From Pseudomonas peradeniyensis (GTDB lineage: Bacteria > Pseudomonadota > Gammaproteobacteria > Pseudomonadales > Pseudomonadaceae): 64,000 nt of DNA. Below the pieces are notes generated by a model, which had not been told where the DNA came from, did not search any database, and saw only the letters and a list, made by a program, of their open reading frames with translations. The stretch is taken from the NCBI RefSeq assembly GCF_014268935.2, contig NZ_JABWRJ020000003.1:983501-1047500 (forward strand), given 5' to 3'. The translations under genes and the position numbers were made by a program. The number at the start of each line of letters is the position of its first letter. Positions within the stretch are counted from its first letter, which is position 1. Below, in pieces: positions 1-8,564 of the stretch.

Positions 1-1
1 G

Positions 2-607
2 CGCGACAAGACCTTCCACAAGATGGAGGACAGTGACTGGGAGCTGGTCTACCGCGTGCACGTCGAGGGCGCCTACAAGGTCACCCACGCCGCCTGGCCG
101 CACCTGCGGGCGCAGAACTGGGGGCGGGTGATCTTCACCTCGTCCACCTCGGGCATCTACGGAAACTTCGGCCAGGCCAACTACGGCATGGCCAAGCTCG
201 GCCTCTACGGGCTGACCCGCACCCTGGCCATCGAGGGCCGCAAGCACGGCATCCTGGTCAACGCCATCGCCCCGACCGGCGGCACGCGCATGACCGAGGG
301 GCTGATCCCGCCGCAGGTGTTCGAGCGGCTGCAACCCGAGCTGATCAGCCCACTGGTGGTGTACCTGGGGAGCGATCAGTGCCAGGACAGCGGCGAGCTG
401 TTCGAGGTGGGCGGCGGCTGGGTCGGCAAGGTGCGCTGGGAGCGCAGCCAGGGCGTGGGGTTCGATCCGCGGGAAGGGTTCACGCCCGAGCAGGTGGCGG
501 ACAACTGGGCGCGGATTGGCGACTTCGAGGGCGCCGGGCATCCGCAGGACAGCCTGCAGGCGTTGCAGCAGATGATGGCGAACCTGCAGAAGTATCCGTT
601 GGGTTGA
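2..607 (+). CDS. Short-chain dehydrogenase/reductase, 5'-truncated by the window edge
   Basis: The reading frame is open to the left edge (residues RDKTFHK precede the first in-window Met), so only the C-terminal about 200 residues are present and the Rossmann glycine motif is missing. The visible part has the SDR active-site Ser in an IFTSSTSG segment and the YxxxK pair as YGMAK, followed by VNAIAPTGGTRMTE. This part resembles the dehydrogenase domain of multifunctional-enzyme-2-like proteins (3-hydroxyacyl-CoA or related alcohol oxidation). The C-terminal 60 residues after the VGGGW motif form the tail seen in that subfamily. It ends before a hairpin shared with the convergent hmgR gene. 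The substrate cannot be told from sequence; a fatty-acyl or steroid-like hydroxyl is an inference. Confidence 0.85.
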   Translation, partial: RDKTFHKMEDSDWELVYRVHVEGAYKVTHAAWPHLRAQNWGRVIFTSSTSGIYGNFGQANYGMAKLGLYGLTRTLAIEGRKHGILVNAIAPTGGTRMTEGLIPPQVFERLQPELISPLVVYLGSDQCQDSGELFEVGGGWVGKVRWERSQGVGFDPREGFTPEQVADNWARIGDFEGAGHPQDSLQALQQMMANLQKYPLG

Positions 608-649
608 AGAGCGCCAACTACTGATGCCGATTCTTGCACAAATAAAAAA

Positions 650-671
650 GGCCGCTGCAATCGCAGCGGCC
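650..671 (-). terminator. Rho-independent terminator of hmgR
   Basis: A perfect 9-bp stem (GGCCGCTGC / GCAGCGGCC) with a 4-nt loop is preceded on the plus strand by an A-run. Read on the minus strand it is a stem followed by TTTTTTATTT, a classic intrinsic terminator for the leftward gene hmgR. It may also help end the SDR transcript. The rest of the 608-898 gap shows no other feature I can support. Confidence 0.8.
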
Positions 672-898
672 AATCGAGACGTTAGATCAAGGAGCTTCAA
701 AATCAACGTCGGTGAACCTGGGCGGGCCCGAAAGGCGGGGGGAGAGCCCTTCGTGCCGGCCAGTGAGATCAGAATAAGCGCTTGATCCCGTGGGAAAAAT
801 AGCGGCTTATGACATTCACCTTTACGTTTCGGGTAAAAGTGCAAGGCGGACTATAGCCAGCCTGTGCAGTGAAAATCCGTAATGCTTTGTAAGCCCTT

Positions 899-1681
899 TC
901 ACTGATCCGCGCCGTATCCCATCCGCCAGCTGGTGGCCTGGGTGGCGGCGAGCAGGCGCCGGGCCGCCGGGCCGTGCTCGTCGGCATGGAAGATCGAGGT
1001 CGGCCCGACCACGGTCATCACCGCGGCGATCTGGCCCATGGCGTTGAACACCGGCGCGGACAGCGCATCCACCCCCGGCATCAGCAACCCGTGCACATGG
1101 TGCAGGCCGCGCTGGCGGATCTGCTCCAGCAGGGGCGCATAGTCGGCCGGCGTCTGGCCGAGCGTGGCCAGTTCCCGGTCGCGCAGCTCCACGGTCTCCC
1201 GCTCGGGCAGATGGGCAGCGAACACCAGGCCGGTGGACGAACTCAGCAACGGCAGCACCGAGCCGATCTGGGTCACCACCGTCACCGCCCGTACCGCCGG
1301 CTCGATGCTCACCACGGTCGCGCCCTGGTTGCCCCACACGGCGATGAAGCAGCTTTCGTTGAGCTCGTCGCGCAACTGCGACAGCGGCAGCGCGGCCACC
1401 TTCAGCACATCGATGCTGCCCAGGGCCGCCATGCCCACCCGCAACGCCTCGCGGCCCAGCCCGTAGTGGTTGGTGGCCGGATCCTGCTCGGCGAAGCCGC
1501 TGGCGATCAGCGCCTGCAGGTAACGGTGCACCTTGCTCGCCGGCATCTCGACATGCTCGGCCAGGCGCGACAGCGAGGTGGAGGGGGAGAGCTCGGCCAG
1601 GGCCTTGAGGATGTCGGTGCCGACTTCCGCCGAGCGGACCTTCTGTTTGCCGTTGTCGGCGCTGCTGCTGGCTTTGGCCAT
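899..1681 (-). CDS. hmgR: IclR-family repressor of homogentisate genes
   Basis: This 260-residue protein has the IclR layout. An N-terminal winged helix (about residues 15-75, with LSRLAEHVEMPASKVHRYL as the recognition region) is followed by an effector domain (about 90-255). It is divergent from hmgA, and palindromes lie in the 190-bp gap between them. In Pseudomonas putida the IclR protein at this position, HmgR, represses hmgABC and is released by homogentisate. The assignment rests on that known arrangement plus the fold; the effector is inferred by homology. The ATG at 1681 gives the usual IclR length. Confidence 0.88.
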   Translation of the reverse strand: MAKASSSADNGKQKVRSAEVGTDILKALAELSPSTSLSRLAEHVEMPASKVHRYLQALIASGFAEQDPATNHYGLGREALRVGMAALGSIDVLKVAALPLSQLRDELNESCFIAVWGNQGATVVSIEPAVRAVTVVTQIGSVLPLLSSSTGLVFAAHLPERETVELRDRELATLGQTPADYAPLLEQIRQRGLHHVHGLLMPGVDALSAPVFNAMGQIAAVMTVVGPTSIFHADEHGPAARRLLAATQATSWRMGYGADQ

Positions 1682-1745
1682 GGGGGACTTCTATGCGGAT
1701 TTCTTGGGGTGGCGCCTTTATAGCTTGACGCCTGCGCGCGGGCAA

Positions 1746-1772
1746 ATTACGTTATTCGTAATCTGATTACGA
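1746..1772. promoter_or_regulatory. HmgR operator: two overlapping palindromes
   Basis: A perfect 17-bp palindrome, TCGTAATCTGATTACGA, lies at 1756-1772. It overlaps a second inverted repeat at 1746-1762, ATTACG-ttatt-CGTAAT, so three ATTACG-type half-sites are interleaved. The site is between divergent hmgR and hmgA, about 100 bp before the hmgA start. A 17-bp palindromic HmgR operator is described for P. putida; that this is the same site is inferred from position and symmetry. Confidence 0.8.
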
Positions 1773-1870
1773 TAAAAACAATGCAGACGCGCTGCCGCCC
1801 TTGGTGCCGGTTTCAGGATCGGGCCCGCAGCCAGCTGCCCGCAACGGCTCCCAGCAGCCCGGAGGCACCG

Positions 1871-3172
1871 ATGACCCGCGACACTTCCCCTGAACTCGAG
1901 TACCTGAGCGGCTTCGGCAACGAATTCGCCAGCGAAGCCTTGCCCGGCGCCCTGCCGGTCGGGCAGAACTCGCCGCAGAAGGCCCCCTACGGGCTGTACG
2001 CCGAGCTGCTGTCGGGCACCGCCTTCACCATGACCCGCAGCGAACTGCGCCGCACCTGGCTGTACCGCATCCGCCCGTCGGCGCTGCACCCGCGCTTCGA
2101 GCGCCTGGAGCGCCAGCCGCTGACCGGCGCGCTGGGCGCCATCAACCCCAATCGCCTGCGCTGGAGCCCCCAGCCGATCCCGTCCGAGCCGACCGACTTC
2201 ATCGATGGCTGGCTGCCAATGGTGGCCAACTCGGCATCGGAGAAACCGGCCGGGGTGAGCATCTACATCTACCGCGCCAACCGTTCCATGGAGCGGGTGT
2301 TCTTCAATGCCGACGGCGAGCTGCTGCTGGTGCCTGAACAAGGTCGCCTGCGCATCGCCACCGAGCTGGGCGTGCTCGAAGTCGGGCCGCTGGAGATCGC
2401 GGTGATCCCGCGAGGCATGAAGTTCCGGGTCGAACTGCTCGATGCCCAGGCCCGTGGCTACATCGCCGAGAACCATGGCGCGCCGCTGCGCATCCCGGAC
2501 CTCGGCCCGATCGGCAGCAACGGCCTGGCCAACCCGCGTGACTTCCTCACCCCGGTCGCCCATTACGAAGAGAGCACCGGCCCGGTGCAGCTGGTGCAGA
2601 AGTTCCTCGGCGAACACTGGGCCTGCGAGCTGCAGCATTCGCCGCTGGACGTGGTTGCCTGGCACGGCAGCAACGTGCCGTACAAGTACGACCTGCGCCG
2701 CTTCAACACCATCGGCACGGTCAGTTTCGACCATCCCGACCCGTCGATCTTCACCGTGCTGACCTCGCCCACCAGCGTTCACGGCATGGCCAACATGGAC
2801 TTCGTGATCTTCCCGCCGCGCTGGATGGTGGCCGAGAACACCTTCCGTCCACCATGGTTCCACCGCAACCTGATGAACGAGTTCATGGGCTTGATCCACG
2901 GTGCCTACGACGCCAAGGCCGAAGGCTTCCTGCCCGGCGGCGCCTCGCTGCACGGGGTGATGAGCGCCCACGGCCCGGATGCCGAGACCTGCGACAAGGC
3001 CATCTCGGTGGACCTGGCGCCGCACAAGATCGACAACACCATGGCCTTCATGTTCGAGACCAGCCAGGTGCTGCGTCCGAGCCGCCAGGCTCTCGAAAGC
3101 CCGCAGTTGCAGGCCGACTACGATAGTTGCTGGGCCACCTTGCCGAGCACCTTCAACCCGAACCGGAGATAA
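1871..3172 (+). CDS. hmgA: Homogentisate 1,2-dioxygenase
   Basis: This enzyme opens the ring of homogentisate to maleylacetoacetate, using Fe(II) and O2, in phenylalanine/tyrosine catabolism. The 433-residue length equals the family norm when translation starts at MTRDTSPELEYLSGFGNEF, behind a good GGAGG. A longer in-frame extension to 1781 exists but would add 30 uncharacteristic residues and run close to the operator. The iron ligands are recognisable as His331 and Glu337 in FHRNLMNEF and His367 in SAHGPD, matching His335/Glu341/His371 of the human enzyme. It is first in the plus-strand operon, with fahA starting 4 bp after its stop. Confidence 0.97.
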   Translation: MTRDTSPELEYLSGFGNEFASEALPGALPVGQNSPQKAPYGLYAELLSGTAFTMTRSELRRTWLYRIRPSALHPRFERLERQPLTGALGAINPNRLRWSPQPIPSEPTDFIDGWLPMVANSASEKPAGVSIYIYRANRSMERVFFNADGELLLVPEQGRLRIATELGVLEVGPLEIAVIPRGMKFRVELLDAQARGYIAENHGAPLRIPDLGPIGSNGLANPRDFLTPVAHYEESTGPVQLVQKFLGEHWACELQHSPLDVVAWHGSNVPYKYDLRRFNTIGTVSFDHPDPSIFTVLTSPTSVHGMANMDFVIFPPRWMVAENTFRPPWFHRNLMNEFMGLIHGAYDAKAEGFLPGGASLHGVMSAHGPDAETCDKAISVDLAPHKIDNTMAFMFETSQVLRPSRQALESPQLQADYDSCWATLPSTFNPNRR

Positions 3173-3175
3173 CCG

Positions 3176-4468
3176 ATGAACCACACCGCCATTGCCCGCA
3201 GCTGGGTCGAGCACGCCAACGGGCACCGCGACTTCCCGCTGCAGAACCTGCCCCTGGGCATCTTCAGCCGTCCAGGGCAGGCGCCACGTTGCGGCGTGGC
3301 CATCGGCGACGCGATCCTCGACCTCGAGGCCGTGCTGGCCGCCGGCCTGTTCGACGGCGCGGCCAAGGCCGCCGTCGAAGCCACCGCAGGTGGCGCGCTG
3401 AACGCCTTCTTCGCCCTCGGCCGTGCGGCCCGCGTGGCCCTGCGCGAGCGCCTGCTGGCACTGCTGGGCGAGGGCAGCGAGCACCAGGCTGCGCTGAAGG
3501 CCGCGCTGTACCCGGCCAGCGAATGCCAACTGCACCTGCCGGCGAAGATCGGTGACTACACCGACTTCTATGTCGGCATCGAGCATGCCAAGAACGTCGG
3601 CAAGCTGTTCCGCCCGGACAACCCGCTGCTGCCCAACTACAAGCATGTGCCGATCGGTTACCACGGCCGCGCCTCGACCATCCGTGCCTCCGGCGCCGAT
3701 GTGCGCCGCCCCAAGGGCCAGACCCTGCCGGCGGGCCAGACCGAGCCGAGCTTCGGCCCTTGCGCGCGCCTGGACTACGAGCTGGAGCTGGGCATCTGGA
3801 TCGGCCAGGGCAACGACATGGGCCAGCCGATCCCGGTGGGCGATGCCGCCGAGCACGTGGCCGGCTTCTGCCTGCTCAACGACTGGTCGGCGCGGGATAT
3901 CCAGGCCTGGGAATACCAGCCGCTGGGCCCGTTCCTGTCCAAGAGCTTCATCACCACGGTGTCGCCGTGGGTGGTCACCGCCGAGGCCCTGGAGCCGTTC
4001 CGCTGCGCCCAGCCGGCCCGTCCGGAGGGTGACCCGCAGCCGCTGTCGTACCTGCTGGACAAGCGCGACCAGGCCGCCGGCGCCTTCGACATCGAACTGG
4101 AGGTGCTGCTGCTGACCGAGCGCATGCGCGAGCAGAACCTGCCGGCTCATCGCCTCACCCTGAGCAGCACCCGCAGCATGTACTGGACCGTGGCGCAGAT
4201 GGTTGCCCACCACAGCGTCAACGGTTGCCAGCTGCAACCGGGCGACCTGTTCGGCTCGGGCACCTTGTCGGGCGCCGCGCCGGGTTCGTTCGGCAGCCTG
4301 CTGGAGATCACCGAGGGCGGCAAGCACCCGGTGGAACTGGCCAGTGGCGAGGTGCGCAAGTTCCTCGAGGACGGCGACGAGATCATCCTGCGTGCCCGTT
4401 GCGTGCGCGAGGGCGTGGCCAGCATCGGCTTCGGCGAATGCCGCGGCACCATCGTCGCGGCCAACTGA
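3176..4468 (+). CDS. fahA: Fumarylacetoacetase
   Basis: The product hydrolyses fumarylacetoacetate to fumarate and acetoacetate, the last step of homogentisate degradation; it is called hmgB in P. putida. The 430 residues match full-length two-domain FAH: an N-terminal SH3-like domain of about 120 residues, then the catalytic mixed-beta-roll domain. The metal and catalytic residues are visible in DYTDFYVGIEHAKNVG (Asp and His), DYELELGIW (two Glu) and LNDWSARDIQAWEYQPLGP (Asp). It lies 3 nt after the hmgA stop and 12 nt before maiA, so co-translation in one operon is likely. Confidence 0.97.
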   Translation: MNHTAIARSWVEHANGHRDFPLQNLPLGIFSRPGQAPRCGVAIGDAILDLEAVLAAGLFDGAAKAAVEATAGGALNAFFALGRAARVALRERLLALLGEGSEHQAALKAALYPASECQLHLPAKIGDYTDFYVGIEHAKNVGKLFRPDNPLLPNYKHVPIGYHGRASTIRASGADVRRPKGQTLPAGQTEPSFGPCARLDYELELGIWIGQGNDMGQPIPVGDAAEHVAGFCLLNDWSARDIQAWEYQPLGPFLSKSFITTVSPWVVTAEALEPFRCAQPARPEGDPQPLSYLLDKRDQAAGAFDIELEVLLLTERMREQNLPAHRLTLSSTRSMYWTVAQMVAHHSVNGCQLQPGDLFGSGTLSGAAPGSFGSLLEITEGGKHPVELASGEVRKFLEDGDEIILRARCVREGVASIGFGECRGTIVAAN

Positions 4469-4480
4469 GGGGGCAGGGCG

Positions 4481-5110
4481 ATGGAACTGTTCACCTACTA
4501 CCGCTCCACCTCGTCGTATCGGGTGCGCATCGCCCTGGCGCTCAAGGGCCTGGATTACCAGGCCCTGCCTGTGAACCTGCTCAAGGGCGAGCAGCGCGGC
4601 GCGGACTACCTGGCGCTCAACCCCCAGGGCCGGGTGCCGGCCCTGCGCCTGGAGAGCGGCGAGCTGCTGGTGCAGTCGCCGGCGATCATCGAGTACCTGG
4701 AGGAAGCCTTCCCGCAAACGCCACTGCTGCCCCGTGCGCCCGAAGCCCGGGCCAGGGTGCGCGGCGTGGCGGCGATCATCGGTTGCGATATCCACCCGTT
4801 GCACAACGTCAGCGTGCTCAACCAGCTACGTCAGTTGGGTCACGACGAGGCCCAGGTCAACCAGTGGATCGGCCACTGGATCAGCCAGGGGCTGGCGGCG
4901 GTGGAGCAACTGATCGGCGATGAGGGCTTCTGCTTCGGAGCGACGCCGGGCCTGGCCGACGTCTACCTGATCCCGCAACTGTACGCGGCCGAGCGCTTCA
5001 ACATCGACCTCGGCGGCTACCCGCGCATCCGCCGGGTGGCCGCCCTGGCCGAGCAGCACCCGGCCTTCCACCAGGCCCACCCGGCGAGGCAGCCCGACAC
5101 GCCCGACTGA
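4481..5110 (+). CDS. maiA: Maleylacetoacetate isomerase (zeta-class GST)
   Basis: This enzyme isomerises maleylacetoacetate to fumarylacetoacetate using glutathione, between the HmgA and FahA steps (hmgC in P. putida). The 209 residues have the thioredoxin-like N-terminal domain with the zeta-class signature region TSSYRVRIALALKG near residue 10. NPQGRVPAL and the QSPAIIEYLEE glutathione-binding segment follow, then an all-helical C-terminal domain. It begins 12 nt after fahA, behind a purine-rich GGGGGCAGGG, in the same operon. Confidence 0.95.
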   Translation: MELFTYYRSTSSYRVRIALALKGLDYQALPVNLLKGEQRGADYLALNPQGRVPALRLESGELLVQSPAIIEYLEEAFPQTPLLPRAPEARARVRGVAAIIGCDIHPLHNVSVLNQLRQLGHDEAQVNQWIGHWISQGLAAVEQLIGDEGFCFGATPGLADVYLIPQLYAAERFNIDLGGYPRIRRVAALAEQHPAFHQAHPARQPDTPD

Positions 5111-5161
5111 TCGCCACCGCCCGCACCTGCACTCATAACAACAAAAGACAGGGACCTTGCG

Positions 5162-6511
5162 ATGCACAACCAGATAGCCAGCTTTCGCGCGGCGCTCGAC
5201 GCGCGCCCGGTGTCACCCTATCAGTGGCGCCTGCTGCTGCTGTTGATCCTGCTGTTGGTCACCGATGGTTATGACGCCCAGGTGCTGGGCTATGTGATCC
5301 CCGCACTGGCCCAGGACTGGGGGTTGGAAAAGGCCGCCTTCGGGCCGGTGTTCAGCGCCAACCTGCTGGGGCTGACGGTCGGTTCGCTGGCGGTGACGCC
5401 ACTGGCCGACCGCTTCGGCGTGCGCCGGGTGCTGCTGTGCTGCGTGCTGCTGTACGCCAGCCTGACGGTGCTGATGGTGTTCGCCTCCTCCCTCGACAGC
5501 CTGATGCTGGCGCGCTTTCTCTGCGGCATCGGCATGGGCGGCGCCATGCCCAGCGCCATGGCGCTGATGGCCGACTACGCGCCGCCTCGACTGCGTACCC
5601 TGATGGTCACCCTGGCGGCCTGTGGTTTCTCCCTGGGTGGCGCGGCGGGGGGCTTTGTCGCCGCGGGCTTCATCGACCATTACGGTTGGCAGGCGGTGTT
5701 CCTTGCCGGTGGCGTGGCGCCGCTGCTGTTGTTCCCGTTCCTGGCCTTGTACCTGCCCGAGTCGCTGCCGCGCCTGCTGCGCGATACGCCGCCGTATGCC
5801 CGGTTGCAAAGGATTACCACCCGCCTGCTGCCGGGCTGGCAGGTGCCGGCGGCGCAGGTTGCCACCGATGAGCCAGCGGATAGCAAGCTCACCATGGTGG
5901 CGTTGTTCCGCGACGGTTTCGCCCGGCCGACCTTGCTGCTGTGGGGTACCTTCTTCGTCAGCCTGATCCTGTTGTACTTCATGATCAGCTGGCTGCCGTC
6001 GCTGTTGCAGGAAAGCGGGCTGGCGCTGAACCAGGCCAACCTGGTCACCTCGCTGTTCCTGTTCGCCGGCACCTTCGGCGCGGTGTGCTTGGCCTGGTGC
6101 GCCGACCGCATGGCCAACAAGGCCTATCTGCTGGCCGCCGTGCTGCTGGGAGCGGCGCTGTTCAGTGTGCTGGTCGGCCTGAACCACGACGACCCGCGCT
6201 GGCTGGTGCCCAGTGTGTTCGCCGCCGGCTTCTGCATCATCGGCGGCCAGCTGACGCTCAATGCCTTCGTCAGCAACTTCTACCCGGCCCAGGTGCGCGC
6301 CACCGGCACCGGCTGGGCCCTGGGCGTCGGGCGCTTCGGCTCGATCCTCGGGCCGCTGCTGGGCAGCCTGCTGCTGACCCTGCACATGCCGGTGGAACAG
6401 ATCTTCTTCTTCTGCGCCATCCCGGCCGTGCTGGGGGCGTTGTTGATCAGCCGGGTGCGGGCGCCGCGGCCGCGCGAGCCGAAGGTCGAGGCCGAGGCTT
6501 TAATGGATTGA
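5162..6511 (+). CDS. MFS transporter, aromatic acid:H+ symporter type
   Basis: A 449-residue inner-membrane carrier with about 12 hydrophobic segments. The AAHS-family signature DGYDAQVLGYVIPAL is in TM1, the MFS loop 2-3 motif appears as PLADRFGVRRV, and PESLPRLL follows TM6. Its place 51 bp after maiA and in the same direction suggests uptake of homogentisate or a related aryl acid; substrate and direction are inferred from context. The GGGA upstream of the ATG supports the start. Its 3' end overlaps the convergent SirB1-like gene by 12 bp, so the two transcripts are complementary at their tails. Confidence 0.85.
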   Translation: MHNQIASFRAALDARPVSPYQWRLLLLLILLLVTDGYDAQVLGYVIPALAQDWGLEKAAFGPVFSANLLGLTVGSLAVTPLADRFGVRRVLLCCVLLYASLTVLMVFASSLDSLMLARFLCGIGMGGAMPSAMALMADYAPPRLRTLMVTLAACGFSLGGAAGGFVAAGFIDHYGWQAVFLAGGVAPLLLFPFLALYLPESLPRLLRDTPPYARLQRITTRLLPGWQVPAAQVATDEPADSKLTMVALFRDGFARPTLLLWGTFFVSLILLYFMISWLPSLLQESGLALNQANLVTSLFLFAGTFGAVCLAWCADRMANKAYLLAAVLLGAALFSVLVGLNHDDPRWLVPSVFAAGFCIIGGQLTLNAFVSNFYPAQVRATGTGWALGVGRFGSILGPLLGSLLLTLHMPVEQIFFFCAIPAVLGALLISRVRAPRPREPKVEAEALMD

Positions 6512-7306
6512 GCGCTTGCCGCTGGGCAACTGACCGAGGCGTTCGCTGAGTTTCAGGCGCTGCAGCGGGTCGTCGGTCAGCAGCAGGGCATGCTCCAGGT
6601 CGAAGCGTTCGGCCTGGGGGCAGTCCAGGTGCTGGTACAGCGTGGCGCGGGCCAGGTAGTCGCTGACCTGCACCGGACCCAGTTGCATGACCCGTTCGGC
6701 ATCGACCAGCGCGGCCAGGTCGTTGTCGTTGCTGGTATGCAGCTGGCGCAGGTTGCGCGACAGGCGCTGGAGCATCTGCATCGGCGAGGCGCTGCGCAGG
6801 TGCTCGGCGCTCAGCGGCATCTGCGGGCCGTACTGGCGGGCGAGCAGTTCGCGGCAGTCGCTGGGATAGAGACGTCGGCCCCCGCAGGGGTCGAGCAGAT
6901 GATCGGCGCCGGGTACGCGTAGCAGGAAGTGGCCGGGGAAGTTGACGCCCTCCAGCGGAATCGACAGACGACGCGCCAGTTCCAGGGCGAGGATGGCCAG
7001 CAGCAACGGCTGGCCGCGGCGGCGCTGCAGCACCTTGTCCATCAGGGCCGCCTGCGGTCGCAGCGGGTGGTACTCGTCCTGCTGGAAGCCCAGGGCGTTG
7101 AGCTGGCGCAGCAAGGGCTGGGCCAGCTCGTTGAGTGGCAGTATCGGCAGGCTGGTGCTGATGTCGCGTTGCAGTTCGTGCAGCCGGGCCAGGCTGGCCG
7201 TGGGGTCGACAGTGCCATCATGCTCGGCGGCGATCCACAGGGCGGCTTCCAGCAGGGCGACCGGCTCGCGTTCCAGGCAGGCCAGGCAGGCTTGGCGTGG
7301 GTTCAT
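6500..7306 (-). CDS. SirB1-family protein (transglutaminase-like core plus TPR)
   Basis: The 268 residues match the SirB1 family: a transglutaminase-like domain (about 60-180) with RRRGQPLLLAILALELARRL and GVNFPGHFLLRV, then a TPR-like helical tail of about 75 residues. The His of FPGHFLLR and the Asp of LLDPCGG occupy the places of transglutaminase catalytic residues. The nucleophilic Cys of true transglutaminases is not evident near RRRGQPLLL, so enzymatic activity is doubtful. The biochemical role of the family is unknown; cytosolic location is inferred from the absence of a signal peptide. It is convergent with the MFS gene and divergent from leucine dehydrogenase. Confidence 0.8.
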   Translation of the reverse strand: MNPRQACLACLEREPVALLEAALWIAAEHDGTVDPTASLARLHELQRDISTSLPILPLNELAQPLLRQLNALGFQQDEYHPLRPQAALMDKVLQRRRGQPLLLAILALELARRLSIPLEGVNFPGHFLLRVPGADHLLDPCGGRRLYPSDCRELLARQYGPQMPLSAEHLRSASPMQMLQRLSRNLRQLHTSNDNDLAALVDAERVMQLGPVQVSDYLARATLYQHLDCPQAERFDLEHALLLTDDPLQRLKLSERLGQLPSGKRSIH

Positions 7307-7429
7307 GGGACCTCTCCATCACGCTTAACTTGTAGCCCTGGCGTGGCTTTTCGTCCAGTGGTCCGCCCGTGCGATGTCCGGCCTCGACCTGTTTATACTG
7401 GTAGCAGCACCTCTTTGGGGAGCCCGTCT

Positions 7430-8449
7430 ATGTTCGAGCTCATGCAAAGCACCCGCGCCCAGTCACTGCACCTGTTCATCGACCCGCCCACGGGCCTGAA
7501 GGCCGTGGTGGTGATCCACAGCGAACAGCTGGGCCCAGCCATGGGCGGCTGCCGCTACCTGCCCTATGCCGACGATGAGAGCGCCATGACCGACGCCATT
7601 CGTCTGGCCCAAGGCATGAGCTACAAGGCGGCCCTGGCCGGGCTGCCGATGGGCGGTGGCAAGGCGGTGATCGTGCGCAATCCGCATGTGGAAAACCGCG
7701 CGGCGCTGTTCGAGGCCTTCGGCCGCTTCGTCGACAGCCTCCAGGGGCGTTTCATCACGGCGGTGGACAGCGGCACCTCGACCCTCGACATGGACTGCAT
7801 CGCCCAGTCCACCCCCTACGTGACCAGCACTACCGCCTCGGGCGACCCGTCGCCCCATGCGGCCATGGGGGTGTTCGCCGGCATTCGCGCCACCTCCATG
7901 GCCCGGCTGGGCAGCGACAACCTGGAGGGCCTGCGGGTGGCGGTGCAGGGCCTGGGCAACGTGGGCTATGCCCTGGCCGAGCAACTGCATGCAGCGGGCG
8001 CCGAGTTGCTGGTCAGCGACCTGGACCCGGGCAAGGTGCGCCTGGCGGTGGAGCAGTTCAGTGCCCACCCGGTGGCCCACGAGGCCTTGATCAGTACCCC
8101 GTGCGATATCTTCGCACCCTGTGGCGTGGGGCCGGTGCTCAACGGGCAGAGCGTGATGCAGCTGCGCTGCGCGGCGGTGGCGGGGTCGGCGAACAACCAG
8201 CTGACCACGTTGCAGGTGGCCGACCAGCTGGAGAGTCGGGGGATCCTGTACGCGCCGGACTACGTGATCAACGCGGGCGGGTTGATCTATGTGGCGTTGA
8301 CCCATCGGGGGGAGGCCGTGGGCACCATCACCGCGCACCTGGCGCGAATTCCCACGCGCCTGACCGAGGTGTTCGCCCATGCCCAGGCGGAAAAACGCTC
8401 GCCGGCAAGGGTGGCGCAGATGTTGGCGGAGCGGTTGCTGTATGGCTGA
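7430..8449 (+). CDS. Leucine (Glu/Leu/Phe/Val) dehydrogenase
   Basis: This NAD-dependent oxidative deaminase of branched-chain amino acids has 339 residues. Its dimerisation domain contains the catalytic lysine region MSYKAALAGLPMGGGKAVI and the substrate-binding GPAMGGCRYLP. The C-terminal Rossmann domain starts at VQGLGNVGYALAEQL. The ATG at 7430 with GGGGAG eight bases upstream gives the family length; a longer in-frame extension to 6929 lies over the opposite SirB1 gene and is rejected. In P. putida a leucine dehydrogenase gene also lies near hmgABC, consistent with amino-acid catabolism clustering. Which amino acid is preferred is not visible. Confidence 0.9.
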   Translation: MFELMQSTRAQSLHLFIDPPTGLKAVVVIHSEQLGPAMGGCRYLPYADDESAMTDAIRLAQGMSYKAALAGLPMGGGKAVIVRNPHVENRAALFEAFGRFVDSLQGRFITAVDSGTSTLDMDCIAQSTPYVTSTTASGDPSPHAAMGVFAGIRATSMARLGSDNLEGLRVAVQGLGNVGYALAEQLHAAGAELLVSDLDPGKVRLAVEQFSAHPVAHEALISTPCDIFAPCGVGPVLNGQSVMQLRCAAVAGSANNQLTTLQVADQLESRGILYAPDYVINAGGLIYVALTHRGEAVGTITAHLARIPTRLTEVFAHAQAEKRSPARVAQMLAERLLYG

Positions 8450-8564
8450 GGCTCGGACCGGCCGCTTGTGGTGAAGACCGTTCCTCAATACCATCGAAAG
8501 GACCTCCGTCTTATTGCGCAGGGCGACTCCGAGCGGTCGTCATCTGTGATGTTCCCAGGTAGAC

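Noticed and set aside
1781..1870. HmgA start 30 codons upstream
   Set aside because: The extension is not family-like, and the ATG at 1871 has a better ribosome binding site and gives the standard 433 residues.
1718..4804. 1028-codon open frame on the minus strand opposite hmgA, fahA and maiA
   Set aside because: It is a codon-bias shadow in high-GC DNA: low-complexity His/Arg/Gln-rich translation, no domain, and it covers three well-identified genes on the other strand.
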